Under the pieces are notes generated by a model. It was not told where the DNA came from, ran no database searches, and saw only the letters and a program-made list of their open reading frames with translations. A stretch of 64,000 nt of DNA from Sphingomonas glacialis (GTDB taxonomy: Bacteria > Pseudomonadota > Alphaproteobacteria > Sphingomonadales > Sphingomonadaceae), in assembly GCF_014653575.1 (NCBI RefSeq), contig NZ_BNAQ01000009.1:1-64000 (forward strand), in the 5' to 3' direction. Positions 33,806-41,713 of the stretch are shown here, in pieces (within the stretch, counting starts at the first letter, position 1; every line of letters begins with the position of its first letter). Position numbers and translations under genes: made by a program.

Positions 33806-34471
33806 ATGGCGATGATGCAAACAGATGAAGCAGCGACAACCCGCACTCCGTCACCCCGCCCTCTGCGGATCGGTGATGTCGCACCAAACTTTCATGCCCG
33901 CACGACACAGGGCGATGTTAGCCTCGACCAGTATCGTGGCCGCTGGGTCGTCTTCTTTTCCCATCCCGCAGATTTCACCCCGGTCTGCACGAGCGAATTC
34001 GTCGGTTTGGCCAAGGCGATGCCCGAGTTCGAGGCGATGGATTGCGCGCTACTCGGCCTGTCGGTGGACAGTCTGTATTCGCATGTCGCGTGGTTGCGTG
34101 CGATCCGCGAGCTATTCGGGGTCGAAGTTCGGTTTCCGGTGATCGAGGATCCCTCGATGGCTGTCGGCCGGGCCTATGGCATGCTCGATGAGAACGCGGC
34201 TGACGCTTCCAGTGTTCGTGCGACCTATTTCATTGATCCAGCCGGCATTATCCGAGGCGTTACATGGTATCCCATGACCGTCGGCCGTTCGATCGAGGAA
34301 ATGATCCGGATGCTTGCGGCTCTGCAGCGATCGGCCGACGGCAGCGTATTGACGCCCGCAGGATGGCAACCGGGTGACGATGTTCTGGTTCCGCCGGGCG
34401 ACATGGTTGAGACTGCTCTTGGTGAGGACGCGCCTGCCGACTGGTTCCACCAGACTCGAGCCGACCGATGA
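33806..34471 (+). CDS. 1-Cys/Prx6-type peroxiredoxin, copy 2
   Basis: 221 aa from the ATG at 33806. The peroxidatic cysteine is in HPADFTPVCTSEF; overall it is a close paralogue of the protein at 31265-31915, with an extra N-terminal polar leader. It overlaps the ArsR/BigR gene by 4 bp, so the repressor and this peroxiredoxin form a unit divergent from the persulfide operon. Confidence 0.9.
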   Translation: MAMMQTDEAATTRTPSPRPLRIGDVAPNFHARTTQGDVSLDQYRGRWVVFFSHPADFTPVCTSEFVGLAKAMPEFEAMDCALLGLSVDSLYSHVAWLRAIRELFGVEVRFPVIEDPSMAVGRAYGMLDENAADASSVRATYFIDPAGIIRGVTWYPMTVGRSIEEMIRMLAALQRSADGSVLTPAGWQPGDDVLVPPGDMVETALGEDAPADWFHQTRADR

Positions 34472-34869
34472 CCGCAATTTTCCAATCACGTGAGCTGGCA
34501 AACGTAGCAGCCGACAGGCTGAAAAATTATGCGCAGCCGCAAAGACTGATGATCCTCTCCCACCTGTTGAACGGGGAGCAGATCGTCGGGGACATCGAAC
34601 GAACGACGGGGATCGTGCAACCTGCGCTGAGCCAGCAGCTCGCCGAGTTGCGTCGGACAAACCTCGTCACGATGCGGCGTGCAGCCAAGCAAGTGTTCTA
34701 TCGTCTCGCCGACGATGATGTGACGCTGTGCGTCCGTGCGATAGAGGCCATGTTCGGCAGCGGGGATGACGTTCCCAAAGCCCTTGAACAGGTCGTTCTG
34801 CCCGCCCCTGTTGCTTCTGCGGTGCCTCGCCGTCCTATTGCCGCCGCGGCGTTCGCCCGTGTCGAATGA
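34468..34869 (+). CDS. ArsR-family sulfide-responsive repressor, BigR/SqrR-like
   Basis: 133 aa, winged helix: LKNYAQPQRLMILSHLLNGE, then the recognition helix TGIVQPALSQQLAELRR. BigR/SqrR repressors sense persulfide through two cysteines. Here the first position, normally in an ILC motif, is serine (MILSHLL), and only one cysteine is seen (VTLCVRAIEAMF). So either sensing uses a different chemistry or it is impaired. The target promoter is probably the 33718-33805 intergenic region. Confidence 0.82.
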   Translation: MTAIFQSRELANVAADRLKNYAQPQRLMILSHLLNGEQIVGDIERTTGIVQPALSQQLAELRRTNLVTMRRAAKQVFYRLADDDVTLCVRAIEAMFGSGDDVPKALEQVVLPAPVASAVPRRPIAAAAFARVE

Positions 34870-34964
34870 GATCTGGTCGTGGGTCGGCGCACCGCAATGA
34901 TGTCGGCGGTTCATCAAGAAGCACGCGGTTTGTGCGCTGCATATTCATGTTCAGGAGCACGAGA

Positions 34965-35519
34965 ATGTCGAGAAAACTCATTGCCGGCCTGTTATTCGCG
35001 AGCACGCTGTTGATGACCGGGCCTGTCCTCGCAGCTCCCGCTGGCCAGCTCTATCCCGTCATCCCGCAATTCGGGGGCATCATGCTGGTCCCGAACGCTG
35101 CAGAGCGCCCCGATCCGAAGTTGCGTTACCGCGTCGTCTTCAACATTACGAAAGCTGCCGCTTCGCCCGACAAGATCAATCCGAGCTTGGAAAAAGTCGC
35201 CCGGTTTGTAAATCTCTTGGGTGCGGACAAGGTGCGACCGGCAACTGGTGATATCGTGGCAATTATCCACGGCCCGGCCACCCCGCTCATTCTCCAGAAC
35301 GCGCCTTATGCGACGCGGACCAAAATTGCGGTAAATCCAAACGTCGCGCTTATCGTTGCGCTGCAAAAGGCTGGCGTCTCCGTGCACGTCTGTAGCCAGG
35401 CCATGATCGGCAATGGCATCACATCGGATCAGCTGACACCGGGAGTCGTGATCGACGATTCAGCACTCACCACATTGGCCAATCTTCAGCTCCGTGGATA
35501 TGCGCTCATACCGGACTAA
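34965..35519 (+). CDS. periplasmic DsrE-family protein
   Basis: 184 aa from the ATG at 34965 (AGGAG 8 nt upstream), with a signal peptide (MSRKLIAGLLFASTLLMTG to VLAAPA). The mature domain has the DsrE/TusD-like fold with VSVHVCSQAMIGNGI, where the cysteine is the likely sulfur carrier. This fits a periplasmic role in sulfane-sulfur handling alongside the preceding genes. Confidence 0.82.
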   Translation: MSRKLIAGLLFASTLLMTGPVLAAPAGQLYPVIPQFGGIMLVPNAAERPDPKLRYRVVFNITKAAASPDKINPSLEKVARFVNLLGADKVRPATGDIVAIIHGPATPLILQNAPYATRTKIAVNPNVALIVALQKAGVSVHVCSQAMIGNGITSDQLTPGVVIDDSALTTLANLQLRGYALIPD

Positions 35520-35670
35520 ACACATGGCGGAAAGCCGCGCCTGAAGACCGGCCGATCGTTCGCAGATATTTGGGTTCGTTTTTGTACCGCTCCAAAATGA
35601 CCGGAAACCCGGTTCCCGTCATAAATGTGTGACAAACAGGTGTTTTGCGTCACCTGAGCCGGCCTGCCGA

Positions 35671-35706
35671 CGCTAAGTATCTCGGTCCGTTCTATGTACC
35701 GACCCC
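35671..35706 (-). repeat. Tn3-type terminal repeat, right end of the accessory island
   Basis: On the minus strand it begins GGGGTCGGTACATAGAACGG and shares a 16-bp block with 30080-30117, with the interior again to the left. Backbone-type coding sequence resumes immediately at 35707 in mid-gene. Confidence 0.6.
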
Positions 35707-35928
35707 GACCCGGAGCTGGCCGCCTTCGGCATTACCTTCCCCCACGGTCATGATGACGGTGCCCGGCGAATGTTGGTCGCGGTCTAGGCGCATCTCGATC
35801 GCGACTGGAACACCGATGATCACGCGCGACCGGGCACCCGCATCCTCTCCGCTGGACGCTTCCAGACCGGCGTCCACTATGGATGGTTTCTTCGCGCCTT
35901 TCCGGCCGAGCCTCCCCGCTACGAATGA
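35707..35928 (+). pseudogene. N-terminally truncated backbone hypothetical with internal stop
   Basis: The frame reads DPELAAFGITFPHGHDDGARR, an in-frame TAG at 35785, then DRDWNTDDHARPG and FQTGVHYGWFLRAFPAEPP before TGA. The start is missing; the sequence begins exactly at the transposon end, so the gene was probably truncated by that insertion and then mutated. The function of the parent family is not known to me. Confidence 0.6.
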
Positions 35929-35978
35929 CCCGAACCGCTTGGGTCTCCCATTTTGCCAACCTTCAGGAGTCCGGTCCC

Positions 35979-36467
35979 ATGAAGACCTTCACCGACCCCT
36001 TGGCGAATACCCTGCCCATTACCGTGCGGAAATCACGGTCGAGGCGGAAGATGTCGTCAGCGCCTGCCGCTCCGCTTGTCGATGCGTCGCATACGACCGA
36101 CGGGTGGAAGAGCCTCGATACAGAGCATCCCACTTATGTCAGCGCGATCGCTGAAGGTGCGGACGTCCATCCCTGGCGCTTTGTCCAGGATGGCGGCGAT
36201 ACCTCCGTCCTGCCCGTCCCGGGCCTGTTCTCTGAGGTGGCGGCGTGCGCGGGCTATGCCGCGACCCGGAGCGAGAATCTGGTCGACCAGCTCCGCATCA
36301 TGATCGATGCGCTCGGCGCCGAAGGAGCGTTGAGGATCACCCCAGCGGCGATTGTCCGCTTGTGTGCAACGCGGCAGGCACTTCTCGACGACATCGCGAC
36401 ATTCGGGTTGAGCCCCACATCAACCGTAGCAGCAAGCGTGGTCACGTCTGCGCCCGACGCCACCTGA
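35979..36467 (+). CDS. conserved plasmid hypothetical, probably frameshifted near its start
   Basis: 162 aa from ATG 35979 with CAGGAG upstream. From about residue 40 the sequence is coherent (TTDGWKSLDTEHPTYVSAIA; VPVPGLFSEVAACAGY). The preceding part is better in another frame, where ITVEAEDVVSACRSA is read, so a compensated indel near 36010-36075 is likely. No known domain; possibly a decaying backbone gene. Confidence 0.45.
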   Translation: MKTFTDPLANTLPITVRKSRSRRKMSSAPAAPLVDASHTTDGWKSLDTEHPTYVSAIAEGADVHPWRFVQDGGDTSVLPVPGLFSEVAACAGYAATRSENLVDQLRIMIDALGAEGALRITPAAIVRLCATRQALLDDIATFGLSPTSTVAASVVTSAPDAT

Positions 36468-36537
36468 CGCCCGACAGCCATCCGCCAGAGAGATGCGGCA
36501 CATGGGCGGCCGCGAGACCCCCGCAACCGCAAAAATC

Positions 36538-36576
36538 CGGGCCGAGTTGCCGCTTTGCGGCTGCCCGCACCACCCC
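36538..36576 (+). repeat. leader repeat, copy upstream of the DUF2493 gene
   Basis: This 39-bp block (CGGGCCGAGTTGCCGC...) is essentially the same as that in front of the two ssb genes (38589-38629, 55451-55489). It lies in the presumed 5' leader region. Confidence 0.55.
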
Positions 36577-36693
36577 GGTTTTTGCGGTTTCCCTCCGCTG
36601 CGCTCCGGTGCGGGCGCCTCTTATTCGGCCGCCCAGGAGGTGCGCATCCGGCGGATAGGCCGCCGGCCTCGATCAGATGAAGGGCTTGACCCC

Positions 36694-37653
36694 ATGACCA
36701 CTTCCCTCGCTGCCGCACTCTCCGCTCTGGAGCTTGGACACCTCGAACCCCGCTCCGAAGACGTTTCGGGCATGTGCCCGCCCTCGACCGAAGCACTGGA
36801 GCAGACCACCACCGCCATCTGGAGCGACCTGTTCGCAACCCTCCAGAACACGTCGCTCGAGCGCGACATCGAGGAGATGGGCTGGGGCCTGGTCAACCTC
36901 TTCCACCGGGCCGCGGCGAAGAAGCACGCGACCATCGACCGTCTCACCGACGAGATCAGGCTCTTCCTGGCCGAACAGGACGGTTCGGAGATCAACACCG
37001 CCAACCTCGAGGACAAGATCGACCTTGCCAAGAAGATCGAGGAAGCCGCCACCTGCTACGAACACATGCGCGACACCGCAGCGGCACACTACATCCGCGA
37101 AACCGGCCGTTCCTGGATCCCGTCGACCGGCAACCGCATTTCGCTCGGGGTGACGTCGGCAATCGTTGACGGCCGAGCATTCCTTCAGGCTCGCCGCGAG
37201 CGCGTCCGCGACGCCAACACGGCACAGGGCACCCCCGTCGTGTTTGCCGGAGGACGGCTGACCTTCCAGACCGACGAGGACATGAAGGCATTTGGCGACA
37301 ACCTGCTGCGCACCCTCAATGCGGTTCGGGAGCGCGTCGGCGACATGTATCTCGTCCATGGCGGCGACATGAAGGGCATCGAGCGCATCGCGGCGTCGTG
37401 GGCCGAACAAAACGGTATCCAGCAAGTCCGGTTCGGTCTCGATCGCAAGCTGGGTGATCGTGCCGGCTTCCGTCGCAACGAGCAGATGCTTTCGCTGAAG
37501 CCCCGCTACGTCATCGCCTTCCAAGGCAACGGTGTGACCGAGCGTCTGGTGATCGATGCCAAGAAGGCCGGCATCCGCGTGGTCGATCGCCGCGGACCGC
37601 TCGGAACCCCTCCCGCTGCACAGAACGCTCAGAGCGACCGCAAGGTCACCTGA
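36694..37653 (+). CDS. DUF2493 (SLOG/YspA-like) plasmid protein
   Basis: 319 aa from the ATG at 36694. The N-terminal about 190 residues are helical. The C-terminal about 120 residues form the DUF2493 SLOG-type nucleotide-binding domain (MYLVHGGDMKGIERIAASWA; PRYVIAFQGNG; VIDAKKAGIRVVD). Homologues are common on alphaproteobacterial plasmids; the ligand is unknown. It shares the leader repeat with the ssb genes. Confidence 0.8.
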   Translation: MTTSLAAALSALELGHLEPRSEDVSGMCPPSTEALEQTTTAIWSDLFATLQNTSLERDIEEMGWGLVNLFHRAAAKKHATIDRLTDEIRLFLAEQDGSEINTANLEDKIDLAKKIEEAATCYEHMRDTAAAHYIRETGRSWIPSTGNRISLGVTSAIVDGRAFLQARRERVRDANTAQGTPVVFAGGRLTFQTDEDMKAFGDNLLRTLNAVRERVGDMYLVHGGDMKGIERIAASWAEQNGIQQVRFGLDRKLGDRAGFRRNEQMLSLKPRYVIAFQGNGVTERLVIDAKKAGIRVVDRRGPLGTPPAAQNAQSDRKVT

Positions 37654-37750
37654 GCTTCGGCTCGGCCGCTGGCTTTGCGCCAGCGGCCTCGCCTCTTGCG
37701 GCTTTGCCGCAGGAGATCATTCTCACCCACAACACCGATGGAGTAACACG

Positions 37751-38070
37751 ATGCCTCGCCCCAACCCATTCCAGACGGCTGCGCATTGCTGGCGCTTCGC
37801 GCTGCGCTGCGCCGCGCAGCCGCTGACGGCGACACCTACCACGTCGTCATGACGGACAATCCCGCCGCTCCGCGTGTGGTCATGTCCGACCGCGACCTGT
37901 TTGCATCCGAGGATCTGACGCCATAGGACATCTAAGCGTTGTGCGATCCGTTCCTGCTCGGCATCGCGACGGGCATCGCAGGAACGGGGCAGCCGTTTTC
38001 GCATCGCGACCTCGCCATCGTCGAGGCACTCCGCGCTGAACGCGAACGTCGACGCGCCGTGATCGCGTAA
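37751..38070 (+). pseudogene. decayed backbone hypothetical
   Basis: Starts MPRPNPFQTAA, then needs a frameshift to continue as LRRAAADGDTYHVVMTD, PRVVMSDRDLFASEDLTP, followed by TAG and TAA three codons apart, and ends CDPFLLGIATGIAGTGQPF, DLAIVEALRAERERRRAV. At least three lesions are present. Removing them gives a coherent protein of about 105 aa of unknown function. Confidence 0.6.
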
Positions 38071-38588
38071 AGCGGGCGCTGCCGCGCCCTGATATATGAC
38101 GCAGAGCGGTCCCGTGGGCGAGGCCCGAGCCTACCCCGACCGTCTGCCTCGGATGAGGGGTATGGTCCTCACGCTGCTACGATGGTTCGCGCAGGCCCCG
38201 CCAGCACCCCGGTTGAGAGCCTCGATCGGCATCACGACAGCGGCGCTCAGGTCTCGACCGCCCAGCGGGGTGGAACGCGCCGGACCACCATCAGGCGATG
38301 TCGGAAGGGGCACGGCGCGCGAGCCTGGGCAGGAAGGCGGTGCCAAGGTCCACGCCGCGACCGTCATCCCGGTGAGGTTGCCCGCGTAGCGATCGGCGCA
38401 TGGCGAGTGCAGGCAAGGTGTCGTGCCGCCTGTGGTGACTGGTCGAAGCACCGACATTGCCGGCAGACCGATGTGACAAGCTGGTCCTGCACACGGTTCT
38501 CTGTCGGTTGCCCGCCAGTGGGGGTCCATCCCCTCTGTTTCCTGAACGACCTAATCCGGCCGTCCACCCTCCCCAACCCGCGATCCTT
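38071..38588 (+). other. gene-free region upstream of ssb copy 1
   Basis: I see no convincing gene. From about 38519 the sequence is near-identical to the region preceding the second ssb (from about 55381), including the repeat at 38589. Confidence 0.4.
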
Positions 38589-38629
38589 CGGGCCGTGTTG
38601 CCGTGTGCCACGGCTGCCCGCACCACCCC
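38589..38629 (+). repeat. leader repeat, copy upstream of ssb 1
   Basis: Diverged copy of the 39-bp leader block also found at 36538 and 55451. The similarity to the 55-kb copy continues through the ssb coding region. Confidence 0.55.
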
Positions 38630-38746
38630 TCGGATCGGGGTTCCCCTCCGCGTCTTCGCGCTCCGGTGGAGAGGGCGTCCTGGCCGTCTTTTTTGGTGTT
38701 CAGTCGAGGGGACGAACCCCCGGCCAGCAAAAAAAGGAACCTCGAA

Positions 38747-39154
38747 ATGCAGAACCTCGTCATCCTCGCCGGCAACGTCGGCGCCACCCCCGAGACCCGC
38801 TCCACTCAGGGCGGCACCAAGATCACCCAGTTCAGCCTCGCCACCTCGCGCCCCAAGCGCGACAGCGAAGGCAAGATCCTTAAGGACGCCGATGGTCGCC
38901 GGGTCGAGGACACCGAATGGCACCGCATCACCTGCTTCAACGGCGTCGGCAAGACCGTCGCCCAGTACGTCGACAAGGGCCAGAAGGTCATGGTCCGGGG
39001 CCGCATCCACTACACCCGCTGGACGGACAACGAGAACATCGAGCGCTACGGCGTCGAGATCATCGCCGACGAAGTGACCTTCCTCAGCCGGGGTCGCCAG
39101 CAGCAGGGGGCAACCCAGAACCAAGACGATCTGGACGATGACGTCCCCTTCTGA
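38747..39154 (+). CDS. ssb: single-stranded DNA-binding protein, copy 1
   Basis: 135 aa from ATG 38747 with AAAAAAAGGAAC upstream. OB-fold SSB: NLVILAGNVGATPETR, TQFSLATSRPKRD, TEWHRITCFN, KVMVRGRIHYTRW; a short acidic tail ends DDDVPF, the partner-binding tip. It protects ssDNA during plasmid replication and conjugative transfer. The nearly identical copy at 55607-56017 differs mainly at a few residues before the tail. A strong terminator follows. Confidence 0.95.
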   Translation: MQNLVILAGNVGATPETRSTQGGTKITQFSLATSRPKRDSEGKILKDADGRRVEDTEWHRITCFNGVGKTVAQYVDKGQKVMVRGRIHYTRWTDNENIERYGVEIIADEVTFLSRGRQQQGATQNQDDLDDDVPF

Positions 39155-39167
39155 CCGAGGCAAGTAC

Positions 39168-39195
39168 GGCCCGGAGCTTACGCTCCGGGCCTTTT
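39168..39195 (+). terminator. Rho-independent terminator after ssb 1
   Basis: Perfect 10-bp stem GGCCCGGAGC / GCTCCGGGCC with a 4-nt loop, followed by TTTT. Confidence 0.8.
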
Positions 39196-39279
39196 CCCAT
39201 GTTCAGCCTTGCCGCATCCCGTCCCCGCGTAGCACGATGCCGCGCAGCTCGCCGATGCGAGCCTGCTAGGGAGATGAGC

Positions 39280-39645
39280 ATGAAACGGGCATGGCTGGTT
39301 CTCGCAGGAGCCTTCGCGCTCGCCGCTTGCGGCAAATCCGTGAAGGGCACCTACAACATGGTCAATGGACCATCGCCCGGCATCGTCGCGACCTTCGGCG
39401 ACAAGACCTTCTCTCTTTCGAGCGGCACCAGCGGAAATTACGAAGTCAGCGGCGACACCGTGATCCTCTCCGGCATGTCGATGGCAGGCAGCTACAAGAT
39501 CGACGGCAACAAGCTGATCGGCGATCGCTTCAGCTTCGTCCCCCGTGATCCAAATGACAAAAGGCCCATCAACCAGGGGCCGCGCGGAGGGTCGTTCGAC
39601 CATGAGACAGGGGTTAGCTCCACTCTGGGATCAGGTAAAAACTAG
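39280..39645 (+). CDS. small lipoprotein
   Basis: 121 aa from ATG 39280 (AGGGAG 6 nt upstream). The signal sequence ends in a lipobox (FALAACGKS), so the mature N-terminal Cys is probably lipidated. The rest is a small beta-rich domain (TFGDKTFSLSSG, NYEVSGDTVILSG). No family is assigned. This gene is inserted between ssb and the small-membrane-protein module only in this copy of the duplication. Confidence 0.75.
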   Translation: MKRAWLVLAGAFALAACGKSVKGTYNMVNGPSPGIVATFGDKTFSLSSGTSGNYEVSGDTVILSGMSMAGSYKIDGNKLIGDRFSFVPRDPNDKRPINQGPRGGSFDHETGVSSTLGSGKN

Positions 39646-39646
39646 G

Positions 39647-40298
39647 GTCGGGCGTCTCCCGGCTACGCCGGGACCGTCGCTCTATTCCGCTTCGCTTCAC
39701 CGAGCCCCTTCGGCTCTCGGCCCATTCGGGTAACGATCGACTGACGGGCGCTCGGTGCGCGCAGGAGATCTTCTTCCGAAAAGCGGCAACATCTTTCCAA
39801 TCTGGCCGGGCTGGCCGTCATTGCGCCCGAGTGAAGTCTCCCTTCGATCGCGAGACGCAGAGGGCAGATCCGAGAAGCCAATCGTCCACCACCCCTTAGC
39901 GAGGGGGACGTCACCGACGACCCAACGCTGCGCAGCGACGCTCCTACCTGCGAGCTTCACCCCGCTCTTTGAGGCGCAATCCTTGGGACGGCTCGGGGCC
40001 TCATACGATCAACCCACAAGGGGTCCGGGCGCTTCGCTACGGCTTTTTTCGCACGCGAAAAAAGTGATCGCGGCCCCTCCCCGTCCCTGTCGGGCGCCTG
40101 TCGAGCGGGGATGAATCCCGCCGGCTTCACAGGAGCCTTGAGACATGTTCAACGATATCTGGATCGCCCGCAAAAACGCCATGAGCCTCGCAAAGACCTT
40201 GATGGTGGCAACCATGGTCATCGCCGTCGGCACGGGGTACAGCGTCATCACCGCCGAAGATCACGACAGCTCGGTCGTCGTCGTGAACGATTATGATC
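39647..40298 (+). repeat. about 650-bp direct repeat, copy 1 (leader of small membrane protein)
   Basis: Matches 56528-57178. The last about 390 bp, from the CTTAGCGAGGGGGACG region on, are almost identical. It includes a perfect hairpin at 40043-40064 (CTTTTTTCGC / GCGAAAAAAG), the leader block at 39680-39746 that recurs at 50638 and 56560, and the first about 50 codons of the small membrane protein. Confidence 0.8.
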
Positions 40299-40315
40299 CG
40301 TTCGAGATTATGTAG
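40145..40315 (+). CDS. small single-pass membrane protein, 3' end replaced by the RIT end
   Basis: 56 aa: MFNDIWIARKNAMSLAK, then one membrane helix (TLMVATMVIAVGTGYSVI) and a short acidic tail ending NDYDPFEIM. Codons after the Asn (40286) belong to the RIT terminal repeat; the original end (NEYDPFA, stop) is found at 47697-47720 on the other side of the element. So insertion kept the YDPF coding sense. A paralogue begins at 57023. Function unknown. Confidence 0.65.
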   Translation: MFNDIWIARKNAMSLAKTLMVATMVIAVGTGYSVITAEDHDSSVVVVNDYDPFEIM

Positions 40316-40492
40316 AGGGTCGATCGGGAACGCGGTCCCGGCCGGGTTTATTGCCCGGCCGAGCTGAGCATAATCAGAGACCTCGAGGTCAGCTCGGCGC
40401 TACGTGATCTCCCGACATCGGACGGGCACAAATCTACGCTAACAGACCAACCCAGCGGTCATCCACGCAAGCTGCCGCGTGCATGTGCGCAT

Positions 40493-41713
40493 TCACATCC
40501 TTCTTAGGCAACCGGAAGTCCCGACCTTGCTGATTACTGTGACCGCCGCAGCGAGCGTCGCAAGCGCTGCCCCAGCCGCAAACGTGGCCGTAGGTCCAAA
40601 CTCCTCCCACAATACGCCCGCAAGCGCGCTGGCGAACAAGAGCGCGGTTCCCGTCACCAGATTGAAGATGCCAAACGCCGTGCCGCGAAGGTCGGCCGGC
40701 GCGGTGTCGGCAACGAGCGCCGATAAGAGCCCTTGAGTGAGACCCATGAATAAGCCCCACAGCGCGACACCGACAAACAGCCCAACGAGGCCTGGTAAAA
40801 ATGCCAGCACAAGGTCAGCCCCGATCAGCACGCCCAATCCGACGCCGAGCACGGCGCGTCGCCCGATCCGGTCGGACAGCGAGCCGGCCGGGGTGGCTAC
40901 GATCGCATAGACCAGATTCATCGCCACCATGACGAGCGGCACCAACGCGATCGGAAGTCCCGCCTGCTGGCCCTTCAGTACAAGGAACGCCTCGCTGAAC
41001 CGAGCCAGCGTGAACGCCGCGCCTATGGCGACCGTCCACCAATAGGCCGGACTCATTCGAGCCAGGTCGGCGCGCTTGATCGGCCATCCCTTCTGCCCGC
41101 TGGGCTTCGTGCCAGCCGGCTCCTGCACCCCGTAAATCATGAAAAGCATAGCGATAATCGCTGGGACAACCGCCCACCAGAATACGGCACGAAAGTCATT
41201 GGCGTAAGCCGCCATCAATACGATGGCGAGCGACGGCCCGGCGAAAGCCCCCACAGTGTCGAGCGCTTGGCGAACGCCGAACGCCGTTCCTCGGATCGCG
41301 GCCGGGGTGATGTCCGCTACCAAGGCATCACGCGGTGCAGTGCGGATGCCCTTGCCGACGCGATCGAAAAACCGTGCGCCAAATACCGCGCCAACAGATC
41401 CTGCCAAGGGAAAGACGGGCTTGGTGATCGCGGAAAGGCCGTAGCCGACGACCGCAAGCAATTTGCGCTTGCCGAGCCGGTCGGAAAGCACGCCTGAGAA
41501 CACCCGCGCGATTGACGCCGTGGCTTCGGCTACCCCCTCGATCAATCCGACTGCGGCGACGCTCGCGCCAAGCGAGCCGACCAGGAAAAGCGGTAGCAGA
41601 CTGTGTATCAGCTCAGAGGACATATCCATGAACATCGCAACAAAGCCGAGTGCGATGACGCTGCGGGGCACGGCGCGCCAGCCTTTCGGCACGAGATCGA
41701 TCTGACCGCTCAA
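40493..41713 (-). CDS. MFS transporter
   Basis: 406 aa with 12 predicted membrane helices. The loop 2-3 signature is present (GVLSDRLGKRKLL), with a repeat in the second half (GSLSDRIGRRAVL). The start is a TTG overlapping the porin stop (TTGA); a GTG 21 bp inside is an alternative. The substrate is unknown. Position behind a ChrB-type gene and a PepSY protein suggests a metal or oxyanion resistance role. Confidence 0.85.
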   Translation of the reverse strand: MSGQIDLVPKGWRAVPRSVIALGFVAMFMDMSSELIHSLLPLFLVGSLGASVAAVGLIEGVAEATASIARVFSGVLSDRLGKRKLLAVVGYGLSAITKPVFPLAGSVGAVFGARFFDRVGKGIRTAPRDALVADITPAAIRGTAFGVRQALDTVGAFAGPSLAIVLMAAYANDFRAVFWWAVVPAIIAMLFMIYGVQEPAGTKPSGQKGWPIKRADLARMSPAYWWTVAIGAAFTLARFSEAFLVLKGQQAGLPIALVPLVMVAMNLVYAIVATPAGSLSDRIGRRAVLGVGLGVLIGADLVLAFLPGLVGLFVGVALWGLFMGLTQGLLSALVADTAPADLRGTAFGIFNLVTGTALLFASALAGVLWEEFGPTATFAAGAALATLAAAVTVISKVGTSGCLRRM

